Below are positions 1 to 8,538 of a DNA stretch of 64,000 bases, piece by piece. A model generated the notes under the pieces. It saw only the letters and a program-made list of their open reading frames with translations, ran no database searches and was not told the DNA's origin. Made by a program: the position numbers and the translations under genes. The stretch is from Zhihengliuella salsuginis (GTDB taxonomy: Bacteria > Actinomycetota > Actinomycetes > Actinomycetales > Micrococcaceae), in the NCBI RefSeq assembly GCF_014651715.1, contig NZ_BMXK01000010.1:62001-126000 (forward strand). The letters are read 5' to 3'. The stretch's first letter is position 1. Each line of letters starts with the position of its first letter.

Positions 1-8
1 TGAGTCAT
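1..8 (-). CDS. First codons of a gene leaving the window
   Basis: Only ATG ACT CA is visible. A GGAAGGA ribosome-binding site sits about 6 bases upstream on the minus strand (positions 15-21), which is why a start is proposed. Nothing can be said about the product. Further upstream at 43-48 is a TAnnnT-type hexamer (TAGGCT on the minus strand) that could be its -10 box, but no convincing -35 is seen. Confidence 0.35.
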
Positions 9-198
9 CGTCGTCCTTCCGCCGCGCCTGATACGTGAAGCCAGCCTAACGCGTTCGGAACGCCGTGCACGCTCATGACGTGCGCCCGCGGCGAACGAGG
101 CCGGCCGTCAGACGGCGGGTCCAACTCCCGCCGCCCGCGGCTACACCGCCCGCATCGGCCTATGCTGGGATGAACCACGTTCTGACGAAGGAGCTGCC

Positions 199-522
199 AT
201 GTCACGCATCATTTCCACGGGTCTCGCGAAAGCCGGCCTGCTCATGGGCTACAAGGTCGCCAGCGAGACGGGCGACCGCCAGGCCGGCGGCACCGTGCTC
301 GCCGCCTGCGGCGTCGCGGCCTTCACCGTCTGGCAGCGCGACGCCGGCACGGCCCGCGCGGCCGCGCTCACCGGCACCTACGTCGCCGCCTTCGGGCTGT
401 CCCACCCCCTGGCCAAGAGGATCGGCGCCTGGCCGGCGGTGTTCGCCGTCACCGGCGCCACGGCCCTCGCGTCCATGATCTTCGGCGGGCGGCGGAAGCC
501 CCGCGCAGCGAAGGCCGGGTAG
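199..522 (+). CDS. Small predicted membrane protein, unknown function
   Basis: A 107-residue protein I do not recognise by name. The central part is alanine- and glycine-rich with two or three hydrophobic stretches (roughly residues 30-45, 52-70 and 78-97), separated by short charged segments, and it ends in a basic tail (GRRKPRAAKAG). This fits a small inner-membrane protein with a positive cytoplasmic end. The ATG is preceded by a clear GAAGGAG ribosome-binding site, and a TATGCT hexamer near 162 could be its -10 box. It stands alone; the next gene starts 76 bases downstream in the same direction behind its own leader. Confidence 0.7.
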   Translation: MSRIISTGLAKAGLLMGYKVASETGDRQAGGTVLAACGVAAFTVWQRDAGTARAAALTGTYVAAFGLSHPLAKRIGAWPAVFAVTGATALASMIFGGRRKPRAAKAG

Positions 523-598
523 CGTCCGGCACGGGCACCATTCTGCGGGCGCGACCGCGTAGGGTCTGAACCCACGACACATCACGCACGGGGGTTCC

Positions 599-3500
599 AT
601 GTTCTTCTCGTCCGCCACGGGACGGCTCGTCTATTCGGCCAGCGATCTGGTCACGGCCAGCACCTGCGAGTACGCCACGCTCGTCACCCTCGACGACAAG
701 CTGGGCCGGCGTCCCGCGCCCGACGTCGCCCGCGACGAGATGCTCGAGCGTGCCGCGCGGCTGGGCGACGACCACGAGCACCGAGTCCTCGAATCCCTCA
801 CAGCCGAGCACGGCCGGTGGGAGCCGGGCGGCACCGGCGGCGTCCTCGCCCTGCCCAGCCCGGGCGACACGTCGGCCGAGGTGCTGGAGGCACGGCGACG
901 CGAGACCCTGGACGCGTTGGCCTCCGGCGCCGACGTCGTCTTCCAGGGCACCTTCTGGGACGGGAGCTTCGTCGGCTACGCCGACTTCCTGGTCCGGGAC
1001 GACGACGGCCGCTACGCCGTGTGGGACACCAAGCTGGCGCGCCACGCGAAGACGACGGCGCTGCTGCAGATCGCCGCGTACGGCGACCAGCTGATCGCCG
1101 CGGGGCTCTCCCCCGCCGACGACGCCGTGCTGGTCCTCGGCGACGGCGAGCACTCGGTGCACCCGCTGGGGCCGCTGATGTCCGTCTTCCGGGAACGCCG
1201 CGCCCGGTTCCTCGCGCTCGTCGACGAGCACCTGAGTCGCGACGCCCCGGTCGAGTGGGACCAGCCGGGACTGGCCGCCTGCGGCCGGTGCGACTACTGC
1301 CGACTCGAGGTCGAGGCCCGCGACGACCTGCTGCTGGTGGCCCGCATGTCGCTGCCGATGCGCAAGAAGCTGCGCGCCGCCGGCGTCACCACCGTCGCCG
1401 ACCTCGCCGAGATCACCGCCACGACGCTCGGCGCCTCCGCTCTGCCCGGCCCTGTCGAGCGCCTGCGCGACCAGGCGCGGATGCAGTCGGGAGCCGAGCC
1501 CGGCGACGGGCACGCCCCCGGGGACCCGTCACTGCGCTACCGGCTCGTCGGCGCCCACACCGTCGGGCGCCTGCCCGCGGCGGATGCCGGGGACCTGTTC
1601 TTCGATTTCGAGGGCGACCCCATGTACCAGGAGGGATCCGACGGCTCGTGGGGCCTGGAGTATCTCTTCGGCGTCGTCGAGAACGACGCCGCCGCGACCG
1701 TCTTCCGCCCCTTCTGGGCCCACAGCCGCGCCGAGGAACGCCGGGCGTTCCTGGACTTCGTCGACTACGTCGAGGAGCGGCGGGAGCGCTTCCCCGGGAT
1801 GCGCATCTACCACTACGCCGCCTACGAGAAGACGGCGCTGCGGAACCTGTCCCTGCGGCACGGCGCGCGCGAGGACACCATCGACGAGTGGCTGCGCACG
1901 GGCCTCCTCGTCGACCTCCTCGAGACCGTGCACGCCTCGCTGCGCATCAGCGCGGACTCCTACTCGATCAAACGCCTCGAGCCGTTCTACATGGGCGAGG
2001 AGCATCGCGTCGGCGACGTCACCAACGCCGGGGCCTCGGTGGTCGCCTACGCGCACTACACCGACGCCCGCGACGCGGAGGACGCAGCCGGCGCGGCCGA
2101 CATCCTCGAATCGATCCGCGCCTACAACGAGTACGACTGCGTCTCGACCCTGCGCCTGCGCGACTGGCTCCTGGACCTTGCCGCCCGGCGCGCCGCAAGC
2201 GAAGGCGACCCTCCGGCCGCCACGGATCCGCCCGTCGCCCACGAGGCGCCGGAACGCGACGACGTCGAGCCCACCGCGTCCGAACGCCGCCTCGCCGAGT
2301 TCCTCGAATCGCTGCCCGCGGACCGCGCGCCGGATAGCCGCGAGCAGGCGGTCGCCCTCGTCTCGGCGGCCACGGGCTTCCACCGCCGCGAGCGCAAGCA
2401 GTACTGGTGGGCGCACTTCGACCGGCTCGAATCGGACCCCGTCGAATGGCAGGAGACGCGCGACGTCGTCATGATCGCCTCGGCCCGCGTGGTCTCCGAC
2501 TGGGAGAAGCCGACACCACGTTCCCAGACGCTGTCCCGCACGCTCAGCTTGCGCGGCACGGCGTCGGAGGGCTCCGACGTGCGCCCGGGGTCGACGTGGT
2601 TCGCGATGTACGCGGCACCCGCTCCGCTCGAGCTCCACAACGAGGAGAAAAACGGCCCATACGACGCCGGGGCCCGCGGCGGAACGTTCAAGCTCACCGT
2701 GGACGAGGCGATCCGGCGCGCCGACGGCACCGTGGCGCTGACCGTCACAGAGAGCACGTACCGCGGCGCGAGTCCGCACAGCGAGCTGCCGATGGCGCTC
2801 ACGCAATCCCAGCCGATCGCCACCAAGTCGATCGAGGAGGCGCTCGGCGAGGTCGCGGACGATGTCGCGGCAACCCTTCCCGTCCTCCCGGCCACGGCGG
2901 CGCTGGACCTGCTCCAGCGCATCCCCCCGCGGCTGTCAGGCGACGCGCCCCTGCCGGTTCCGGCGGAGACGGCCACCGGCCACGACTTCACAGCCGCCGT
3001 GCTCGGCGCCGTCGAACGCCTCGATCGCTCCTACCTCGCGGTTCAGGGGCCGCCCGGCACGGGCAAAACGTTCGTCGGGTCCCACGTGATCGCCGCGCTG
3101 GTGGAGCGGGGCTGGAAGATCGGCGTCGTCTCCCAGGGCCACGTCACCGTAGACGGGATGCTGGCCAAGGCGATTGCCGCGGGAGTGGACCCGGCGCGTG
3201 TCGCCAAGGAGCCCAAGGCCGGCAGCACCGAGCCCGCGTGGGAGAACACGAGCAAGAAGGACATCACGCGGCTGCTCGGCGAGCCCGGCGGGGCCCTGGT
3301 GGGCGGCACCGCGTGGACGATGACGGGTCGGACGGTCCCCCGCGGCAGCCTGGACCTGCTGGTTGTCGACGAGGCGGGCCAGTTCTCGCTCGCGAACACG
3401 CTGGCCGTCGGCGTCGCCACGAAGAACCTGCTGCTGCTCGGCGACCCGCAGCAGCTGCCGCAGGTCACGCAGGGCACCCACCCCGTGCCCGTGGACGATT

Positions 3501-4180
3501 CCGCACTCGGCTGGCTCTCGGCCGGGCACGCGACCCTGCCGCCGGCGTTCGGCTACTTCCTCTCCGACTCGTGGCGCATGCATCCAAAGCTGTGCGCCGC
3601 GGTGTCCAGGCTCAGCTACGACGGCCAGCTCGCATCCGCCCCGGCCGCATCCGAACGCCGGCTCGATTCGGTGGAGCCCGGCGTGGAGACCGTGATCGTA
3701 CCCCACGCGGGGAACACGGTGTCCTCACTCGAGGAGGCCGACGCCGCCGTTCGCCTGGTCCGCGAGCACCTGGGATTGACGTGGGAGGACGAACACGGCC
3801 CGCGCGCCGCCGATCAGGGCGACGTGCTCGTGGTCGCCGCGTACAACGCCCAGGTGCAGTTGCTGCGCGAGAAGCTGGATGCCGCCGGACTCGACAAGGT
3901 CGCCGTGGGCACCGTCGACAAGTTCCAGGGCCAGGAGGCACCGGTCGCGATCTTGTCGCTCGCCTGCTCCGCCCCGGCCGACGCGGCCCGCGGCCTCGAG
4001 TTCCTCCTCAACCGGAACCGGCTCAACGTCGCCGTCTCCCGCGGCAAGTGGAAGGCGTTCATCGTCCGTTCCGGGCAGCTGACCAACTACCTGCCGGCCA
4101 CCCCGGGGGCCATGGTCGAGCTCGGCGCCTTCCTCGAACTCAGCCCGACGGCCCCCGTCGTGCTAGAACGGAACGCATGA
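599..4180 (+). CDS. TM0106-family RecB-like nuclease fused to an RNase H-like exonuclease and an SF1 helicase
   Basis: A 1193-residue DNA-processing protein with three parts. Residues about 1-240 are a RecB/Cas4-like nuclease: D129, the D143-T-K145 pair and Q157-x3-Y161 match PD-(D/E)XK motifs. C23 plus C228-x2-C231-x2-C234 look like the four-cysteine iron-sulfur site of Cas4, AddB and Dna2. Residues about 330-530 contain FFDFEGD and YNEYDC, an RNase H-fold 3'-5' exonuclease-like segment. The C-terminal half is a Dna2/Upf1-type SF1 helicase with GPPGTGKT near 817, VVDEAGQ near 922, GDPQQLPQ, TVDKFQGQE near 1104 and LNVAVSRGK near 1142. All core residues are present. A role in DNA repair or degradation is inferred. 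Its stop overlaps the next start as ATGA. Confidence 0.88.
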   Translation: MFFSSATGRLVYSASDLVTASTCEYATLVTLDDKLGRRPAPDVARDEMLERAARLGDDHEHRVLESLTAEHGRWEPGGTGGVLALPSPGDTSAEVLEARRRETLDALASGADVVFQGTFWDGSFVGYADFLVRDDDGRYAVWDTKLARHAKTTALLQIAAYGDQLIAAGLSPADDAVLVLGDGEHSVHPLGPLMSVFRERRARFLALVDEHLSRDAPVEWDQPGLAACGRCDYCRLEVEARDDLLLVARMSLPMRKKLRAAGVTTVADLAEITATTLGASALPGPVERLRDQARMQSGAEPGDGHAPGDPSLRYRLVGAHTVGRLPAADAGDLFFDFEGDPMYQEGSDGSWGLEYLFGVVENDAAATVFRPFWAHSRAEERRAFLDFVDYVEERRERFPGMRIYHYAAYEKTALRNLSLRHGAREDTIDEWLRTGLLVDLLETVHASLRISADSYSIKRLEPFYMGEEHRVGDVTNAGASVVAYAHYTDARDAEDAAGAADILESIRAYNEYDCVSTLRLRDWLLDLAARRAASEGDPPAATDPPVAHEAPERDDVEPTASERRLAEFLESLPADRAPDSREQAVALVSAATGFHRRERKQYWWAHFDRLESDPVEWQETRDVVMIASARVVSDWEKPTPRSQTLSRTLSLRGTASEGSDVRPGSTWFAMYAAPAPLELHNEEKNGPYDAGARGGTFKLTVDEAIRRADGTVALTVTESTYRGASPHSELPMALTQSQPIATKSIEEALGEVADDVAATLPVLPATAALDLLQRIPPRLSGDAPLPVPAETATGHDFTAAVLGAVERLDRSYLAVQGPPGTGKTFVGSHVIAALVERGWKIGVVSQGHVTVDGMLAKAIAAGVDPARVAKEPKAGSTEPAWENTSKKDITRLLGEPGGALVGGTAWTMTGRTVPRGSLDLLVVDEAGQFSLANTLAVGVATKNLLLLGDPQQLPQVTQGTHPVPVDDSALGWLSAGHATLPPAFGYFLSDSWRMHPKLCAAVSRLSYDGQLASAPAASERRLDSVEPGVETVIVPHAGNTVSSLEEADAAVRLVREHLGLTWEDEHGPRAADQGDVLVVAAYNAQVQLLREKLDAAGLDKVAVGTVDKFQGQEAPVAILSLACSAPADAARGLEFLLNRNRLNVAVSRGKWKAFIVRSGQLTNYLPATPGAMVELGAFLELSPTAPVVLERNA

Positions 4181-5175
4181 GCCAACAACGCGCACTCGCC
4201 CACGCCCGTGTGCGGCCCACCGGCCTGGGCTGCATGAACGTCACCCACGGCTACTCGTCGTTCCCCAGCCGGGACGACGCCGTCGGCCTGTTCCGCGCTG
4301 CGCTCGACGCCGGCGTCGACCACTTCGACACCGCCACCCTGTACGGCCACGGTGCCAGCGAGGAGCTCCTCGGCGAGGCTCTCGGAAACCGCCGCGACGA
4401 GATCTTCCTCGCCAGCAAGTGCGGCCTCCGCCGGACCGAGGAGGGGCAGACGGTCGTCGACGGCGAGCCGGCCTCCATCAAGCGCCAGGCCGAGGCCTCG
4501 CTGCGGCGCCTCGGCACGGACGTGATCGACCTCTACTACCTGCACCGGCTCGACCGGAGGGTACCGATCGAGGACAGCGTCGGCGCGCTGGCCGAGCTCG
4601 TGGACGAGGGGAAGATCCGCTCGATCGGCCTCTCCGAGGTCTCCGTCGCCACACTCGAGCGCGCCGAGGCCGTCCACCACATCGCCGCGGTCCAGAACGA
4701 GTACTCGCTCGCCACCCGCAACCCCGAGCTGGGAATGCTCGACACCTGCCGGGACAACGGCACCACCTTCGTCGCGTTCTCCCCGCTCTCTCGCGCGATG
4801 CTCGCCGGCACGCTCGAGCGCCCGTGGGAGCTGCCGGCGGCGGACATCCGCAGTTTCATGCCGCGCTTCACCGCGGAGAACTACCCCGGGAACATGCTGC
4901 TCGTCGACGCGCTCCGGCCCATCGCCGACGGCCACGGCATCACGCTCGCGCAGTTGGCACTCGCCTGGGTGCACGCCCACGGCGACCACGTCGTCTCGAT
5001 TCCGGGCACCGCGGACCGCGGCCACCTGCTCGAGAACTCGGGGGCCGACGACGTCGTGCTCGACGACGCGGCCGTCGCCGCCTGCTCCGAGATCGTCAAC
5101 CAGGCGACCATCAGCGGCGCCCGCTACACCGACGGACAGCAGTCGACCATCGACTCCGAGGACTTCCCCGGCTGA
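4177..5175 (+). CDS. Aldo/keto reductase
   Basis: A 332-residue NADPH-dependent reductase of the aldo/keto reductase superfamily, a soluble TIM barrel. The tetrad is visible as D51, Y56 (FDTATLYGHG), K81 (LASKCG) and H123 (YLHRLD). The phosphate-binding end is present as SIPGTADRGHLLEN. It resembles the YakC/Tas-like branch acting on broad carbonyl substrates; the substrate is unknown. The ATG was chosen because it overlaps the stop of the upstream nuclease-helicase gene as ATGA, indicating translational coupling, although there is no obvious functional link. It converges on the next gene with only 6 bases between the two stop codons. Confidence 0.88.
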   Translation: MSQQRALAHARVRPTGLGCMNVTHGYSSFPSRDDAVGLFRAALDAGVDHFDTATLYGHGASEELLGEALGNRRDEIFLASKCGLRRTEEGQTVVDGEPASIKRQAEASLRRLGTDVIDLYYLHRLDRRVPIEDSVGALAELVDEGKIRSIGLSEVSVATLERAEAVHHIAAVQNEYSLATRNPELGMLDTCRDNGTTFVAFSPLSRAMLAGTLERPWELPAADIRSFMPRFTAENYPGNMLLVDALRPIADGHGITLAQLALAWVHAHGDHVVSIPGTADRGHLLENSGADDVVLDDAAVAACSEIVNQATISGARYTDGQQSTIDSEDFPG

Positions 5176-5181
5176 CCGGGG

Positions 5182-6039
5182 CTACTTCGCGGGCCCGGCG
5201 GCCTCGTCGGGGAAGATCTGGCCCACGGGCTGGCGCTTCTCCGCCTGGAAGGCGTCCTCCGCGCGGCCGTACGCCCAGTATGCGGAGAGCGACATGCGCT
5301 TGCGCCCGACGCCGCGGGTCTCGGTCAGGTAGGCGCGCAGCCGCTTGATCGTCTCGCGCTCGCCATGGGCGAACACCTGCACGTCCCCCTCGTGCCAGTC
5401 GCCGGAGACGACGGCGTCGACGAGCCCCGTCGTCTCCGGCGTGAATGCTCCACCGCGGTGGAGCCAGTGGACGCGGACGCCCTCCGGCGCGTCGAGCTCG
5501 ACCTCGTCCGCGGCGGACGCGACCTCGAGGTAGGCCTCGCCGCGGGCGTTGCGGGCCATTCCTTCGAAGGCGGTGCAGATCGCCGGCAGTGCCGACTCGT
5601 CGCCCACCAGCAGGTGCCAGTCCGCTTCCGGTTCGGGTGCGTACATTCCGCCGGGACCCATGAAGCAGACATTGTCCCCCGGGGCGGCCTGCGCCGCCCA
5701 CGGGCCCGCGAGCCCCTCGTCGCCGTGGTAGACGAAGTCGACGTCGATCGTCCCCGCCTCGTGGTCGACGCGGCGGACCGTGTAGGTGCGGCGGACCGGC
5801 ATCTGCTCCGGCGCGAGCCGGGTCGCCAGCTCCTCCATGTCGTACGGCGGAACTAGTCCCAGGGCGGGGTCCGCGAAGAGCAGTTTGATGTACTTGTCGG
5901 TGGCCGGCTTGTCCTGGAACCCGGCGAACCCCTCGCCGCCGAGGGTGAGCCGGACGAAGTGGTCGTTCAGCCAGCGCGTGGCGACGACCTCCAGAACAAC
6001 CTGGGGCTTGGGGCCACGGGCGGGGCGCGGATCGGCCAT
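5182..6039 (-). CDS. Siderophore-interacting protein (FAD-dependent ferric-siderophore reductase)
   Basis: A 285-residue cytoplasmic flavoprotein of the ViuB/YqjH family that releases iron from imported ferric siderophores by reducing it. The N-terminal FAD-binding barrel carries RRTYTVR (about residue 98), the isoalloxazine-binding signature, followed by VDFVYHGDEGLAGPWA. The C-terminal half is the NAD(P)H-binding SIP domain ending in YWAYGRAEDAFQAEK, with the conserved SAYWA.GR motif. An AAGGAG site precedes the ATG. A TTAGG..CCTAA element lies about 50 bases upstream and suggests iron-dependent repression by a DtxR/IdeR-type regulator. No siderophore transport or synthesis genes are adjacent. 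Confidence 0.9.
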   Translation of the reverse strand: MADPRPARGPKPQVVLEVVATRWLNDHFVRLTLGGEGFAGFQDKPATDKYIKLLFADPALGLVPPYDMEELATRLAPEQMPVRRTYTVRRVDHEAGTIDVDFVYHGDEGLAGPWAAQAAPGDNVCFMGPGGMYAPEPEADWHLLVGDESALPAICTAFEGMARNARGEAYLEVASAADEVELDAPEGVRVHWLHRGGAFTPETTGLVDAVVSGDWHEGDVQVFAHGERETIKRLRAYLTETRGVGRKRMSLSAYWAYGRAEDAFQAEKRQPVGQIFPDEAAGPAK

Positions 6040-6088
6040 GTTCTCAGTACTCCTTCGTCGACGCGCGCGCTGCGGGAGCGCACCTGAG

Positions 6089-6102
6089 TTAGGTTGCCCT
6101 AA
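6089..6102 (-). promoter_or_regulatory. Possible iron box (DtxR/IdeR operator)
   Basis: TTAGGTTGCCCTAA lies 50 bases upstream of the siderophore-interacting protein gene. It keeps TTAGGTT and the CTAA block of the known 19-base DtxR/IdeR consensus TTAGGTTAGSCTAACCTAA, but its outer half is poor. Position and gene function support the assignment. It is a weak-to-moderate match. Confidence 0.5.
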
Positions 6103-6166
6103 GCGCCAAGGGTTTGCAAACGCGCCTCACACCCGCACCGGGCGCTGGCGGCCGCCACGGACCGGC

Positions 6167-6172
6167 TATAGT
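6167..6172 (+). promoter_or_regulatory. Candidate -10 box for the 6356 gene
   Basis: TATAGT is a good -10 hexamer in a GC-rich context, but the -35 region is poor. If used, it leaves a leader of about 175 bases before the ATG at 6356. The leader holds a 7-bp hairpin, CCGGCCT-tcc-AGGCCGG, at 6258-6274. Confidence 0.4.
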
Positions 6173-6355
6173 GGGACCAGCTTCACGAGAGGCGGCCACA
6201 CCAGGGCTCCGACCCGGCCGCACACCAACCCCATGCTCGAAGAGACAACCGGCAGCACCGGCCTTCCAGGCCGGCCGCGGCCATCGTGGGTGGTTCGGAT
6301 GACGAAGCGGCCTGGCGCAGACCGCGCCCGGGCAAGAGCAACGAAGGATCCCCAC

Positions 6356-6790
6356 ATGTCCCTCATCTTCGCCGACCGCGCCGATGCCTCCACGTTCGAC
6401 TGCGACTCCTCCGAGGACGGGCACCACCTCGGCTCCGACGGAATCGTCTCCGTCATCGAGGCAGCCATCAACCACCGCCACAGCACGGTCCGCGCCACCA
6501 TCACAGGCCTGCACCGCGCGAGCGGACGGATCGACGTCCTCCTGGCGACCGGCGGGGCGTTCAGCGCCTACCACCACGAGCTCGCCGCCGTCGCGGCGCA
6601 CCTGCCCATCGGCAGGGCGTGCCGCTGGGTGCCCGGGGCCTCGGCGCTGATCGGGCCCCGCGTGGGCTCCGGCCGCGAGCGGACGCGGCGCGTCCTCAGC
6701 GTCTCGCGGCAGCCGCCGGCACCGTGCCCCCAACCGGCCGCCGCGCCCCGGACCGTGCCGCAGGCCGCGGATGCGGCACCCGCCCACTGA
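6356..6790 (+). CDS. Hypothetical protein
   Basis: A 144-residue protein of unknown function. It has no signal peptide or membrane segment. The first 105 residues look folded: an acidic start (MSLIFADRADASTFDCDSSE), an IVSVIEAAINHRHSTVRATITGLH helix-strand stretch, and a valine/alanine-rich segment. The last 35 residues are a proline/alanine-rich, probably disordered tail (PPAPCPQPAAAPRTVPQAA). The ATG at 6356 follows a GAAGGATCCC site. In-frame codons run further upstream without a stop, but they cross the promoter-like region, so this start is preferred. The gene converges on the thioesterase gene with 9 bases between stops. Confidence 0.6.
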   Translation: MSLIFADRADASTFDCDSSEDGHHLGSDGIVSVIEAAINHRHSTVRATITGLHRASGRIDVLLATGGAFSAYHHELAAVAAHLPIGRACRWVPGASALIGPRVGSGRERTRRVLSVSRQPPAPCPQPAAAPRTVPQAADAAPAH

Positions 6791-6799
6791 CGCACCGGC

Positions 6800-7264
6800 T
6801 CAGCTGAAGAGCGGATCCCCGAGGAATTCGCGGAGCGCCGCCCGGCGCTCCGCGGGGATCCGCAGCAGCCGCTCCGCGGCGGTGGAGTAGAAGGCGAGGG
6901 TCGTCGTCGCGCGCACGCACTCGTGCCCGTCGACGGGGTCTCGGAACGTGTAGCTCAGGTCGAAGCTGGCCGCCTTCACCGCCGAGACCCAGACGTCAAT
7001 GGGTGCGGGCACGTTGCGGTAGTCGAGCGGGCGGACGTAGCGGACCCGGTGCTCGACGACGAGCGTCTGCGTGTCCGCGGGGACGCTCGTGAAGAGGTCG
7101 ACGGCGGGTTCGGCGCCCGGCCGGCCCGTCCCGCCGGGGACGCCGAAGGCGGCGATGCGCGCCTCCTCCATCATGCGCACCAGGTTCACGTTGTTGATGT
7201 GCCCGTACGCGTCCATGTCGGCCCACCGCATCGGCACCTCGACGGTCAAGCGACGTCCCGTCAT
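6800..7264 (-). CDS. Acyl-CoA thioesterase, 4HBT hotdog family
   Basis: A 154-residue single hotdog-fold thioesterase that hydrolyses acyl-CoA or a similar thioester. The N-terminal motif D16-M-D18-A-Y-G-H22-I-N24-N25 is the catalytic region of 4-hydroxybenzoyl-CoA/YbgC-type thioesterases, followed by the long helix VNLVRMMEEARIAAF. The rest (VVEHRVRYVRPLDYR, DVWVSAVKAASFDLSYTF, CVRATTTLAFYS) gives the hotdog strands. The ATG at 7264 follows a GGAAGGGGAACC site. The App1-like gene lies upstream on the same strand, 53 bases away, so co-transcription is possible. The substrate cannot be told. Confidence 0.85.
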   Translation of the reverse strand: MTGRRLTVEVPMRWADMDAYGHINNVNLVRMMEEARIAAFGVPGGTGRPGAEPAVDLFTSVPADTQTLVVEHRVRYVRPLDYRNVPAPIDVWVSAVKAASFDLSYTFRDPVDGHECVRATTTLAFYSTAAERLLRIPAERRAALREFLGDPLFS

Positions 7265-7317
7265 CGGTTCCCCTTCCCACGGCGCGTCAGCGCCTGCGCG
7301 GCCCGTGCCGCGCGATC

Positions 7318-8454
7318 CTAGATGACGCCGAGTTCGCGCAGCTGCGTGCAGATCGTCTGGCCGTCCGGGCCGTACACCCAGGGAACGCCGGGCGTCGCGT
7401 TGACCGTGTGGTCCGATCGCCCGCCGGCGAGCACGGCCTCCGAGGGCGTCAGCTGGCGGATCACGATGGCGCGCACCTGGTCCGGGTGGCGCTTGGCGAA
7501 CTCGGCGTAGATCTCCGGGTCGTGCTGGCCGTCGTCTCCGATGAGGACCCACTTCACAGCGGGGAACTCCTGGGCCAGGCGCCGCAGCTCGTCGACCTTG
7601 TGCTGCATGCCGGAGCGGAACCAGCGGTTCTCGGTCGGGCCCCAGTCGGTGAGCAGGAGCGTCCCTTTCGGGAAGAGGTTTCGGCTGAGGAAGCGGGTCA
7701 GGGTCGCCGCCGCGTTCCAGGCGCCGGTCGACAGGTAGAGCACGGGGGCGCCCGGCCACTTCTCGACGAGCCGCTCCATCATGACGGCCATGCCGGGCGT
7801 CGCGACGCGGGCGTGCTCCGAGAGGACGAACGAGTTCCAGGCGGCCAGCAGGGGGCGCGGGAGCGCTGTGACGACGACCGTGTCGTCGACGTCGCAGATG
7901 ATGCCGAACGCTCCCTCCTCGTCGATCACCTGGACGGCGACCGTCGCGGGCTCGGACCCCTCGGACGTCAGCACGACCTCGTGCCAGCCGGGCTCGAGGT
8001 CGACGGCGATCCGGACGTCGAGCACCCCGCCGCGGTCCGCGTCGAGGTAGAAGGTCTGCCCGCCGATGCGCGCCTCGACCTCGGCGTACGGAATGGGCGG
8101 GGAGATGAAGTTGCGCCATCCGCGCACGCCGTCGGCGACGACCCGGCTGTGGCGGAGGCCGTTGAAGAAGGCGCCCGGCCGGGCGAGGACCACCCGGGCG
8201 AGGATGCGCACCCAGCCGTGGGAGCCGGCGTCGTCCGTGGCCCGGTCCGAGGGGACCGTCGCGAACGACGAGGCGTCGGCCCGCCCGCTGACGCCGTACC
8301 CGCGGAACGGCGTCACCGTCGGGAGGTGGCCGCGCGAGCGGGAATGGCGTTCGCGGAAGGCGTGCCAGGAGTTCTCCAGCTGGACCCCGACGTGTTCCCG
8401 GGGTGCGCCCGAGTCCTGATTCGGCTGGTCCCCGGCGGTGTTCGATGCGGACAT
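7318..8454 (-). CDS. App1-family phosphatase domain protein (DUF2183)
   Basis: A 378-residue protein with the App1 phosphatase catalytic signature DVDDT at residues 188-192, the HAD-like DxDxT motif. It is followed by the segment LAAWNSFVLSEHARVATPGMAVMM, LYLSTGAWN and LIGDDGQHDPEIY, all typical of yeast App1 (a phosphatidate phosphatase of actin patches) and its bacterial relatives. The N-terminal 120 residues carry AGAFFNGLRHSRVVADGVRGWRNFISPP, also seen in this family. The bacterial substrate is unknown; phosphatidate is inferred. The ATG at 8454 is preferred over an in-frame upstream start because that extension enters the divergent promoter region. Confidence 0.82.
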   Translation of the reverse strand: MSASNTAGDQPNQDSGAPREHVGVQLENSWHAFRERHSRSRGHLPTVTPFRGYGVSGRADASSFATVPSDRATDDAGSHGWVRILARVVLARPGAFFNGLRHSRVVADGVRGWRNFISPPIPYAEVEARIGGQTFYLDADRGGVLDVRIAVDLEPGWHEVVLTSEGSEPATVAVQVIDEEGAFGIICDVDDTVVVTALPRPLLAAWNSFVLSEHARVATPGMAVMMERLVEKWPGAPVLYLSTGAWNAAATLTRFLSRNLFPKGTLLLTDWGPTENRWFRSGMQHKVDELRRLAQEFPAVKWVLIGDDGQHDPEIYAEFAKRHPDQVRAIVIRQLTPSEAVLAGGRSDHTVNATPGVPWVYGPDGQTICTQLRELGVI

Positions 8455-8479
8455 GCGCCCAGTCTTGCACGACGCCTCA

Positions 8480-8513
8480 CACCGCAACGAGTCGACGCGG
8501 GCCCGTTGCGGTG
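8480..8513. repeat. 10-bp inverted repeat in a divergent promoter region
   Basis: CACCGCAACG at 8480-8489 and CGTTGCGGTG at 8504-8513 are a perfect inverted repeat around a 14-base spacer. It lies between the divergent App1-like and inositol-monophosphatase-like genes, just upstream of the latter's promoter. It could be a regulator site or a hairpin. No linked regulator gene is seen. Confidence 0.5.
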
Positions 8514-8538
8514 AACTTCAGAGTTCGCCACCGGACCC

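Noticed and set aside
449-1513. Long minus-strand frame opposite the start of the TM0106-type gene
   Set aside because: The opposite strand encodes clear nuclease motifs, and the frame has no recognised domain.
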